Below are positions 43,935-54,310 of a stretch of DNA of 64,000 bases, in pieces. The notes under the pieces were generated by a model that made no database searches, was not told the DNA's origin, and saw nothing but the letters and a program-made list of their open reading frames with translations. The position numbers were made by a program, and so were the translations under genes. Position 1 is the first letter of the stretch. Each line of letters opens with the position of its first letter. Origin of the DNA: Leucogyrophana mollusca (Eukaryota > Basidiomycota > Agaricomycetes > Boletales); contig MU266408.1 of NCBI GenBank assembly GCA_021014945.1, forward strand, positions 1 through 64,000, given 5' to 3'.

Positions 43935-45710
43935 GATGACAGTCAAGCATGTCTAAAGCCCCAGCTAGCTAGTCTCAGTAGAATGAAAGCTGGGGTAGCG
44001 GAGTCAGCTGAGTCCAGGACGCGGTCAAGCTGCGATGGTGAAATTGATATTGATGGCAAGGGAATAGTCTCCCGTAGGCAGACCAAAGTCTCGAAATGAA
44101 GATAGTCGTTCCTTCTCAACAAGCAAGGGAATAAGGATGCTGGGACTCGTTAAATTAGTGGTTAACTTTCGGTACACATCTTGTTTTGTCGTGATGAAAC
44201 CAGAAGATTTAACCAAACAAGAACAAACCTCGCACACCTATTTTTCCTAAGCAGATTCAATTCATTACCGCCGGGCCCTGGCCCTTCCCAGGTTTGACGC
44301 AGCGACACCATTCACCTGGTCTATTAGGCGTATTGCGTCAAAGTGCACGGCTCCATGCCCTTGGAGGGTGATAGCTCATCCTTCGATGTTCTCCCCCGCT
44401 TGAACCCGCTTCTATCCGACGAAAAGTTTGGCATCGATGTGGAAGTACAGAAATAAATGTGATTGAAATGTGAGTATGCGCTGATTGCCAAACTTAATTG
44501 ACGGTCGCATTTGCCAGCGAGGTGATGCTATTAACCTACTGCTTTACCGGTCAGGATCTAGAAATCTGAGCGTCTATTTAGTTATAACAACTTCAATTTT
44601 CGACGACAAGGAGTTCCTCTTCTGATATTGATCGAGTGTTCCCCATGACTCCACAGTCCTCTGAGACACTAGTACTGTATCACATGAGCCCAGTTTGTGT
44701 CACTGTTAAGTGATGGTTATATCCGTGGTCCTGTATCACGCGAGTGTCTTTCTGTACTGACGAGTTTCTCACCAGCGCTTCTTTGTTCAGAAGCTTGATC
44801 GACAGCTGGTAGGCCTATCCTCGGCATCTCGCTCTTTTCTTGCAAACCCTTGGTCTTCCACAATAAGCGACCACCTAGGTCAGCAGCCTCCGCGTGACGA
44901 TAATTCTTACTGACGAAACTCTTTCGAGCGCCAAAAAGCTGGATGGTTATCAATCGTCATAGCTTATTGAGAAGCACGATCACGCAGCCCCGAAGGCCGC
45001 GGAAACCTGAAGTGAAAGCTACTGGTAAGTCGGCAAAACTCATGGGAGGCCGAGGTTTATCTATATACTTCGGTTAACGGGGCAATCAGCAGCAAATAGG
45101 GCCGCCGAGCAATGGCGAGCCTGCAGATATGGCGAGCGGTCGAGCCGAGGGTGCTGGTTGCAGGCCGAGGTGTGCCGCCTCGAGTTCTTGAGTTCTCAAG
45201 ACTCGAGCTTATATTACTACACGGTGCCGTTGCACCTCAGCGAGGTTTAAATATGACCCGATGCCTTGGCCGTGTGTATATTGATAGAAAAGAACGGTGT
45301 TGATGGCTACTGCGTCAAACTTGAGTTCCTGTGCCGCTGCATCTCTTGAGCTTGAGCCGAATCCCTGATCAGTGCTTAAAACTTGTATTCCTCGAGCCGA
45401 CGATATTTGTAGATGGAGATTGAGCGTTCTTCGCAGTGCAGCGTCCCCTTGGCTATCGTTTCTCTGCCCCGCAATATGTCCCTTGAGGAATCAAGATAAA
45501 AGGCCAGGACGGTTAAGGATTAGCGCTAACTTGTCGACAGCGGTGCTCCCTATAGCTCCGCACTTTCCAATCCAAGGCGGATCAGCTGGAATGACATAGC
45601 AACACTTGCAACAAACCACAAAACATTCATATTGGCCCCCAAACTCATAACTTATAACTAATACCCAGCTTGCCTTCCGAACTTACTTCTCCTGCGTTTC
45701 CACATAAAAG
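43935..45710. other. Intergenic with a dispersed repeat
   Basis: 1.8 kb with no gene recognised. A block at about 44055-44115 recurs near 62335-62395. A GAGTTCTTGAGTTCTCAAGACTC imperfect palindrome lies near 45180-45205. Confidence 0.5.
44055..44115 (+). repeat. Dispersed repeat copy shared with 62335-62395
   Basis: Both sites share CCCGTAGGCAG-CCAAAG, GATAGTC and TTCCTTCTCAACAA in the same order and spacing, with about 85% identity by eye. It is non-coding; this may be a remnant of a mobile or spacer sequence. Confidence 0.6.
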
Positions 45711-48682
45711 ATGTCGGCGGCCCCCACAACGACATTCTCCCGCTCGCCGCCTCCTTCGCAGACCCTTGCAAACCAACGGACACTCCCGAAACTCCCGATT
45801 CCTCCACTCGAAGATACCTGCGCGCGCTATCTAACTGCACTTCGCGGCCTACAAGACGACGACGAACATGAAGCGACGAAGAGAGCCGTAGCCGCGTTCC
45901 TAGAGGAGGGCGGAGAGGGGAAGAAGCTCCAGGAACGGCTGAAGGCTTGGGCGTCGGAAAGGGACAGGCAAGTGAATTTAAATTGACTTCGTGGGGGCCT
46001 ATAATCAGGAATTGTGTGCTGATTGGGTTCTCGATGATCACTGTAGTTATATCGAGGACTTTTGGTGCGTCTTCGAAACCTGATACCCAGTACCTCTACT
46101 AATGGATAATCTGTTTTTGCACCCAGGTACGAGTCGTACCTGTCGCACAGCGACCCAGTCGTGCTCGCTCTGAACCCTTTCTTCGTGCTTGAGTACGTGA
46201 TTAGCGAGGTTAATAATGTAGTCTAGGAATCTAACAGGATTATTATGTGATTTGGTAGGAATGACCCTACTCCTGACCGTGGCTCTCAGCTCCCGCGGGC
46301 CGCTGCCCTCATCATCTCGTCCCTCGGGTTCGTGCATGACCTCCGGAAGGGGATGCTCGATCCCGACACCGTCCGTGGTAAGCCCCTCGACATGGATCAA
46401 TACACAAGGCTGTTTGGGACAGCGAGAATTCCAACACAGGTGAGGAGCTGTTTCTGTCTTGGGCGTCGGCTCGCGAGTTCCTTGGGGCTGCCCTGCTGCT
46501 TATCTGATAACGAAGGATGATGCTGATTGACGCCGTGTGTGATCTTAGAGAGGATGTAAGATGCTCGTCAACGACAACGCTAGACATATCGTCGTGCTTA
46601 GGAGGGGACAGTTCTGTCAGTTATCGAGTTCACTTCCCTTGTCTCGCCGCTGCTGACCCTCGACGTTATCCACTTGTAGACTGGTTTGACGCCTTGGACG
46701 AGGAGAATCGACCCCTATTAACTGAACGCGAGGTTCTCCGCACCCTCCAGGCAATTGTTAAAGATGCGGACAAGACACCCATAACTGAGGTTTGTCGTCC
46801 CGAAACCCAATCCCTAGCCAACTCTCACACGCTCTGGTTCCTAGGTAGCTCGTACAGCAATCGGCGTTCTTTCCACCGAGAACCGCAAGACCTGGTCCTC
46901 GCTACGCACGGCCTTATCACATGAACGTACTAACGCTTCCTGCCTCCGCCTTGTAGACGATGCCCTCTTCGTTGTCTGCCTTGACGACACTGCCCCTCGC
47001 GACCTTGCTGACCTATGTGCGAACTTCCTTTGCGGGAGTTACGAGCTGAGAGAAGGCGTGCAGGTCGGAACGTGCACGAATAGGTGGTATGATAAGCTAC
47101 AGATCATTGTCTGTGCAGATGGCGCTGCAGGGATCAACTTTGAGCATACGGGTGTGGATGGACATACTGTGCTTAGATTTGCAGCAGACGTGTTCACAGA
47201 AGGCCTTATGCTTCTCGCCCGCTCTATTAACCCATCCGCACCCACACTCTTCCACGCCCCCCTCTCCCCCTACGCAAAGTCCTACAAACCTCCCAAAGCC
47301 ACCTCAAAACCTACGCACGGCCCCAGCTCCTCGGTCACCTCCACGCACTCCAACGACACGTACGACACCTCGCCCAAGAAGCTCGAATGGACACTCACCC
47401 CCGCCTTGCGCGTCGGTATCCGCTTTGCCGAGACGCGCCTGAGCGATCTCATTTGTCAGAATGACGTCCAGGCACTCGAGTTTAAGGGATACGGGAAGAA
47501 CTTCGTCACGAGCCATGGGTTCAGCCCTGATGCGTTCGTGCAGATGGCGTTCCAGGCGGCGTATTTTGGGCTGTACGGGCGGACGGAGTGTACATATGAA
47601 CCTGCGATGACGAAGGCATTCCTGCACGGGAGGACGGAGGCCATTAGAACGGTGCAGCCGGAGAGCGTGGAGTTTACGAAGGTAAGTCTGTGCGATTGGT
47701 GAGCTGGGGTAGAATGGCTGACAGATGCTTGACGTGGCAGGTCTTTTTCTCTGAGGCGTCGCCCGCGCAGAAGATCAGCGCGTTGCGGAAGGCGTGCGAG
47801 CGCCATGTGAAGCTCACAAAGAAGTGCAGTCAAGGTCTCGGGCAGGATCGGTAAGCCATTCGCCACTCCCCTCTATCTTCATTCGCGCACTCATGCCCTT
47901 ACACAGTCATCTTTATGCACTTTATTGCCTCTACCAGCGGCAATTAAGCGGAAACCTCGACCCCTCCCCTGACGACCCGCTGCCCAACGGATCTGGAGGG
48001 CCAAAGGACCCTATTCCATCGCTCTTCGCGGACCCTGGCTGGAACCTCATCAGCACGTCTATCCTCTCTACATCCAACTGCGGGAACCCTGCACTGCATC
48101 TGTTCGGATTCGGGCCCGTTGCGGCAGACGGGTATGGAATTGGATATATCATCAAGGAGAACGGTATCTCTGTGTATGCTCCAATTTTTCTTTCGATGTT
48201 TATTTTGCACGAGAAGGGCTGATCGGGCCAATTACAGCGTTGCCTCGTCAAAACACCTTCAAACGCGGCGTTTCCTCGACACACTTCAAGGCTACCTGCT
48301 TGACGTCCAGCGGATCCTCGTCCAGTTACATCTCTCCGCCAACGAGCGGCCCGCGCCATTCGTCGACCACGCGGGGATACTCAGGGACTCGAAGACGGGC
48401 CGCCCGATCAGTGGGCATGCCAACGCGTCTGACGAGGAGGGGAGTGATTACGAGGACACGATGCGTGAGTTTTTTGCTTTTGTCTGCACGGATGTGCCCG
48501 TGATCTAATGCGGCGTGACGTAGCGGGTTACTCGTTCTTCGATAGTGGCGATATGGAGCTTCTCGGTGGCCGGAAAAGAAGTCCGTATGCTCATATTGGT
48601 GCGTTTTGCTTGGTTGATCTATTTTTTGGGCTACGGCTGATTAATCTTCGCAGGCAAAGTCCTGCCTTTGTCTGACTATTAG
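45711..48682 (+). CDS. Carnitine O-acetyltransferase (Yat-type)
   Basis: Twelve exons (45711-45967, 46047-46064, 46127-46192, 46259-46439, 46549-46615, 46680-46789, 46845-47681, 47741-47850, 47907-48173, 48238-48464, 48524-48598, 48654-48682) give 747 residues. The choline/carnitine acyltransferase pattern is plain: L-P-K-L-P-I-P-P-L at the start, D-S-Y-I-E-D-F-W-Y-E-S-Y-L, R-H-I-V-V-L-R-R-G-Q-F-Y, and the catalytic histidine H334 in N-F-E-H-T-G-V-D-G. The C-terminal domain has F-G-P-V-A-A-D-G-Y-G-I-G-Y. It transfers acetyl groups between CoA and carnitine, serving acetyl shuttling. No N-terminal presequence and no C-terminal SKL (ends L-S-D-Y), so a cytosolic, Yat1/Yat2-like enzyme is likely. 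The first intron starts GCAAGT (GC-AG), and exon 2 is 18 nt. Confidence 0.92.
45968..46046 (+). other. GC-AG intron
   Basis: Donor AG|GCAAGT and acceptor TGTAG. Splicing here gives the conserved S-Y-I-E-D-F-W across the junctions. The nearest GT (45972) puts the next two exons out of frame. Confidence 0.75.
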
Positions 48683-49007
48683 CCAGCCGCGGGCTTTCGG
48701 GATATAGACGTGTGTCCTGCTTTTTGTTTGTTTTCTTTGTGCAAGTTTGAAGGATGGTATGGGTCGTGCAGGATGTGTACTGGGTTTCGCCGTTGTATTT
48801 TCCTCTTCCAAGCTGTATCTCGCAATGTAAAACCTTTCGGCAAATGGATGGTGTGATTTGCTTAGTACAGTTCTGGGGTAAACATATAACAACGAAGATA
48901 GTCATCATGATATCAGCGTGTGGAAATCACTATTAGACCTCAGATCCCAGTTCTCTCCTATCGTCTCTTTCCACTCACCAACTCACCACCACCAAACACA
49001 ATACACC
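48683..49007. other. Promoter region of the superoxide dismutase gene
   Basis: 325 bp between the acetyltransferase stop and the superoxide dismutase start. The last 50 bp are CA/CT-rich (CCACCACCAAACACAATACACC), typical of a fungal 5' leader. No gene. Confidence 0.5.
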
Positions 49008-49860
49008 ATGTCCCAGCACACTCTTCCCGATCTCCCATACGCCTACGATGCCCTCGAGCCCTTCATCTCGAGGCAGATCATGGAGCTTCACCACAAGAAG
49101 CACCATCAGACCTACGTTACCGCCCTCAACGCCGCTGAGGCCAACTACGCCAAGTCGAGCACTCCCAAGGAGCGCATCGCTCTCCAGGCTGCCCTTAGGT
49201 TCAACGGCGGTGGTAGGTTCTAGTCCTTCGTTTCTGTTCATTTCGTTTGTTTCATTCACATCTTATCGTATCATATCGTAATCGTAATCGTCTGATCTGA
49301 TGTCATGTCTCTTACTGTACAGGACACATCAACCACTCGCTCTTCTGGAAGAACCTTGCACCCGCTGCGAGCGAGGGCAAGGGCAACGGTGGCACGTTGA
49401 AGGCTGGTCCCCTCAAGGACGCCATCGACCAGACCTTTGGTAGCCTCGACCAACTCAAGAAGGAGTTCAACGCCACCACTGCTGCCATCCAGGGAAGCGG
49501 CTGGGGCTGGCTCGTACGTTGCCGATCTCAATATTACTCGGAAGAATTATACTGACAGCGACTTTCGGAATGTAGGGCCTGAACCCTTCCACCAAGCGTC
49601 TCGAGATCACCACCACTGCGAACCAGGACCCTCTCCTGACGCACATTCCCATCATCGGCGTTGATATCTGGGAACACGCTTTCTATCTCCAGTACCTTAA
49701 CGTCAAGGTCGACGTACGTCATTCTCCCTTCTGCGAGCCTATAGTGCAATAGCTGATGTGATCATGCTGTTGATAGTACCTCGCTGCCATCTGGAGCGTT
49801 ATCAACTTCGACGAGGCTGAGAAGAGGTACACTGAGGGCCTTTCTGGAAGCAAGCTGTAA
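49008..49860 (+). CDS. Mn superoxide dismutase with C-terminal peroxisomal signal
   Basis: Exons 49008-49212, 49323-49513, 49576-49713 and 49777-49860 give 205 residues. Fe/Mn-SOD ligands are H28 (L-H-H-K-K-H-H), H73 (H-I-N-H-S-L-F-W), D162 and H166 (V-D-I-W-E-H-A-F), with G-S-G-W-G-W-L before the third exon. The mature-type sequence starts right after the initiator Met (T-L-P-D-L-P-Y-A-Y), so there is no mitochondrial presequence. The last three residues are S-K-L, a canonical PTS1. I infer import into peroxisomes, where it would remove superoxide made by oxidases. Intron 1 carries short ATCGTA repeats. A decayed 3' copy lies at 57517. Confidence 0.93.
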
Positions 49861-50313
49861 GTGAATATGAAGGATGCATACGATCAAAATGGAAGACAGA
49901 AGAAACTATGAAGTTATCTTGTTGTATTGTTGGCATTCACAAATGAACTTTCCCTTGAGTGATCCCAGATCTGGAAATGCAGTTCAGCAAGAACGGAGGA
50001 AGAGCATATGAGGATCAGAGTGACTCCATTGCGTGCATGTTCGATAAGGCTTTCGCCCACTGCTGAAAGGACTAGGGCAATCCTGGAATTGGGCAGTAGC
50101 ACGTTGGCGCTGGTCAGGAATGTGAAGGAAGAAGTCGATACTAGTACAAAACAAAAGAAAGCACGGGACAGGTGAAGCTAGAAGGTATTACATTGCAGAG
50201 AAGAATGTCGAGGGGAAATGCAGAGGCAAGATTAAAAGGGGTCGGAAGGAACCCTGCTCGGAAGACCCCCAGTCAACGCTGAAGACACAATTCCACGATA
50301 ATATCGTGGTAGC
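49861..50313. other. 3' flank of superoxide dismutase and BTB gene A (convergent)
   Basis: The first 120 bp are duplicated after the decayed superoxide dismutase copy (57780-57900): both contain GCGAATATGA or GTGAATATGA, CAAAATGGAAG and TTGTTGTATTGT. No gene. Confidence 0.6.
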
Positions 50314-52267
50314 CTAGTTCTGCAAGAGCCTTTGCATAAAATCGGAATGTACCGTTTCCGCGTGTGGGATCTCACCCCGAAAGATCTTTTGAATCTTTGT
50401 GGGGAATGCTGTGACAACTTCTGGCGCGCTGCGATGTTCCACCAGTAATTTTACCTCCATATCCTGTATCGCGGGGTATCTACCGTGACAGACCAGATAC
50501 AGGTCAGACTACGGAAGGGATTTGCAGCTCGTGCGACTTGCCTGGAAGTGAACTTGGAAAATGCCTCGTCGAGTATATTTTTTTGCGATAAATCGTTCTT
50601 GATCGCAGCGAGAGCGATTTCCTTCAGTCCATCGATCCCAAGCTGTCACAGGTACAAGTGAACACACTGTGCACTTGAGCAAGCGCGGGAACATACGGAG
50701 TCCGCAAGGCGATACATGGATTTTGGGGAGCAAGGCGTCGCTCCCTCGTATGCTAGAGCAGGTGTGTGCTCTGCGTTACATGATTTTAAGGGAGAAAAGA
50801 CGATTTGCCCAGTGTAGCAGTAGTATATCAATGCCCGCCAGCTGGACGAGGAACATGAGTCACTATTCGGCCAGATGGGACAAGGATGCTTACGTTTTGT
50901 ATGCTGCGCCTTTCACAAGTACTGTGCGGGTTGCGCTAGAGCTAGCTCTGTTTGAGGTAGCCGGAAAGTCTTCGCCTTCGACACGGTCTTGAGGCACGTG
51001 TACCTCACTCCCTACATCTGTTCAATGATAAATCAGTTAATTCTGGTAATACTAATGGATGGCAAATCCGACCCAACCTTCAAAATCAGAGATAGGTGGG
51101 GTAGAGATAATACTTTCGCCTGCTGGGTGAACTTTTTCCTCGATAGTAGCTTCTAGGACACGCGACTGTTGTTAATGGCTAAATTCGAGGTTGGAGATGG
51201 CAGACATTACATACCTTGAATCACGTCTGATGAAAGTGTGGGGATACACATAGGCTGAACATTGCTTTCTATATCGACGACTCTGCCCTCCTCTGCCGCA
51301 GCTAATACAGTCAAAATCAGACAAACATATAACCTCATAGCCCAATTGAATAATACCTTCAGGCACCGGTTCAGATGGCTCAGAGTCTTCGAGCTCTTCT
51401 TCATTATCATCGATATCGCTGTCCGACTCGTAATCGTAGCCCTCAAGAACATCCGGCTGCCGTGGATCCGGCTGGCTGCCGAGCTCAGAAAAGAGAGGAT
51501 CGTCTCGTTTCGACGATTCTTCCTCCACGGAGATAAATGCCGATGCCACGACGTGTATTGAGTGAGATAATTCACTCACGGAAATCGAGATCAGACGAAA
51601 TAGCCATCAAGACTGTGCTGTTGGCATAGACGGGGCGGGGGCCACCCAGACTTCGCTCATCCTTCCGCCATGAGAACGCAATGAATTTTATGTCAAAGGC
51701 TTCTCCTGTGTTCAGCGATCGCGCGAGAGCCACGCGCACAGCAGGCCGATCGCTCCCATCGGTGGTGACTGGCGTCACTTCCTGAGCGAGGGGGTCTGCC
51801 AGTGTCATCCGGCGCAAGAGCGTCAAGAGGTTTTCGACAGGAGGCTGGGCATCGAACGTGACAGTGAAGGATATAAATTCCTGGCCACAAAGCTGTGCTC
51901 GAGTCCATGTTCCGGGTAGCCTCCGGGACTTGACAGTCTTCAAGCTCAGAGGGTCGAAGGCGTGGAGAGTAAACCCTCCAAGAGTCACGGCTTCAAGGGA
52001 AGGGTTATCGTAGGTTGTGGAGGGCTGAAACGTGGCAATCGCGGTCACTGTCGCTCGCCGGTACATGGAGATATCGCAGTACGGCCTGATATATAAATGA
52101 CGCTTGCCAGGCTGATCATCGCCAGCCTTACTGAATGAAAAACGCCACCCAAGACCACACCGCTCAGTGTCCGCTCGTGCGTTTTTCAATTGATCCGAGG
52201 AAGGAGGGCTGAAAATTGAAGTGACTGAGCGAGGAGTCCATTCCTCTTTGATTAATCGCAGGGGCAT
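50314..52267 (-). CDS. BTB/POZ domain protein A
   Basis: Multi-exon gene from M-P-L-R-L-I-K-E-E-W to the end R-L-L-Q-N-stop. The N-terminal region (C-G-L-G-W-R-F-S-F, F-I-S-F-T-V-T-F) resembles the MATH-like half of fungal BTB proteins. Then the BTB domain opens with F-D-I-K-F-I-A-F and Y-A-N-S-T-V-L. It is interrupted by an acidic insert (Y-D-Y-E-S-D-S-D, E-E-E-L-E-D) and resumes with V-L-V-K-G-A-A-Y, Y-Y-C-Y-T-G-Q-I-V-F, C-S-P-K-S-M-Y-R-L-A-D, L-G-I-D-G-L-K and the BACK-like end E-V-V-T-A-F-P. Exon 1 ends at about 51587; four or more introns split the acidic insert and the C-terminal half. Such proteins may be Cullin-3 adaptors. Paralogues B and C lie at 58258 and 62763. Confidence 0.8.
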
Positions 52268-54310
52268 TGCTGGTGCGGTGGGCGAGCAGAACCTAAACCG
52301 GTGCTGAAAAAGGCGGGATATGGGTCAGGAGACTAAAGAGACGAGAAAGGATTGAATGCCTGGTTTTATAGGTAAGAGCTCGGGCTGGAGTTGGGCCTCC
52401 ATGCGGCTTCTGACGCCGCCTCGTGTATACAGCAAGTTCAACCGGGCGCCTGGCAGACGGAAGCGCTGGTCGAACATCCGTGTGCTGGGTTAGCCGTACT
52501 TAGGGTTTGCAGGCAGGGCTCCATACGCATACGGCGGCGCAGTACATTTGTGCTAGCGCCGACCATATAATTCAGGATTTGTCGGGGAACAACCTACCCG
52601 ACGAGGCATTCTCCAAGTTCACGTCCAAGTAAGCCGGCGGATGAACACGAACTATACGACTTTGCCTCGAAAGTCTCCAAAATATCAGCCGAAAAGCTCC
52701 TAGTAAGAGATGTCTGTCAGATTTCAAGTAGTGGCTACCATTTACAAAATTGTCTGGGGAATACCTTCATGGATGGGTTATATGTAACAGATCGTGGATA
52801 CCCCATGGACAGAGACCCTGACTTTGCAAGAGCCTTAGGACCAAATCGAGACAATCAGGCCGGCTAGTCTCTTTGTGCGGTCCGATGCAGGGACGTCATT
52901 CGTACTTCCCGAGAGCGGTCACGCACTTCCCAGAGTTCCAGAGCCCCTAGAGCCTCTGGGTTTGAATGTCGCAACTGCTCCTTGGTGGGCGGCGTACCTG
53001 CAGTACGAGCTGAAAGTCATGGAATAAGACTGCACTCCTCTCCCCTTTTCCCGCTTGGAAGCACTTCGAACGCAAGGTGCTACCCCATGCCGCACTTGTT
53101 GATGACCAAGGACGACGAGTCGCGAAATTACTCGAGAGACGGGAGGCGGAAGACAGAAGCCACTGAACAAGGGGACCAGGCCTCGCCGGTTGATTCCATG
53201 ACAATACTGGAAAAGGTGTGCAAGCAAAACAGAAAATGACGTTAAAGACTAGCGATTGGGTAGTAGCAAGCCCGCAAATTAAGAAGTAGGGCGTTGGATG
53301 CTCGACTTTATGATTCACATCGGAGCTGAATCTGCAAAGACAGCCGACTTTTACCATTCTAGTTGTTTTCTGGCTTCTTTGAATGCGCACGAGCGTTTGA
53401 TCTGTCGCGCACAATCGAAGGAGGCGCTGTATAAGGTGTTCTGGGTGTCCATCGACCACAGCTGTACCTGCAGTGGTTTCCAATTAAGTTCAAACAGACA
53501 TAGGTCCGGTACAGAGTCTGCTGGCAGAGACGTCCAATTAGATCCCCATTATGGTTTGTAGGACCGCGGAAAGGTATTAAAAGTGTTGACTCAACGACGT
53601 CCACGTGGTGAATGCGACCGGGCGCGGTCAGTCTTCGCTCGACGGTCCCGACTAGAGTCCGCTGTCCTGCGTGTCCGTTGGGGGTTCGGCGCTTCAGCGC
53701 TAAACAGCGTCAGCACGCACCGTGCATTCATACTCCCAACCGAATTTTGCAGCAGGATGGTGTCCAGGGAAAACGTGCGATACCGAGTTAATTGAAGGCC
53801 GACCGAACGCCAAGTCCTGGAATCGCTACTAAGCTAGAAAGTTGGAAACCCGACAGAGGACCCAGCGCTCAAAAACATCCACGAAGAACTTGTGAGACGT
53901 GTGCGTGAGATTTCAAGACCAGCGTTTTGCACGGATAATGCTTGCCCTGCAAATTTGTTACGCTTATGTAAACGGACCGCGAGGTCGATTACTTAACGGA
54001 GTCGTTGCACCGTGGAATCCCTACGTGCGCAGATGATTTTGAATGGGATTCGAACCTCTATCCTTGCCAATTTACGGCCTTTGATTCAACCGGCCGAAGG
54101 CGTCTGATTGCATTTGAATGTGCCAGGTCAAAGCAAGTGAACATTGCTACTGATCAAGTCTCTAGATGACGCAAGGTTGGACAAGATCACGCAAGGTCTG
54201 ACCAGTGAACGGATGTTCTTTATTTTTGCGACATGTGCCTGCCCACGGCGCTCGTTTTCCTAGGGTTGTCGTTCCAAGAGCCATTAGGCTTCTCCCCACC
54301 TCCTGCTATC
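52268..54310. other. Spacer 1 of the BTB duplication, no intact gene
   Basis: Blocks at about 52600-52830 (GCCTCGAAAGTCTCCAAAA, TTTACAAAATTGTC), 53690-53800 (AACAGCGTCAGCACGCACCG) and 53930-54030 (TTTTGCACGGAT, GCAAATTTGTTACG) recur in the same order in spacer 2 (61550-62340). No coding unit is recognised. A string matching the tRNA B box on the minus strand near 54050-54060 lacks a foldable tRNA. Confidence 0.55.

Noticed and set aside
54045..54110. Perfect tRNA B-box-like string GGTTCGAATCC on the minus strand
   Set aside because: Bases flanking it do not pair as a T-stem, no acceptor stem or anticodon arm can be formed around it; at most a tRNA relic.
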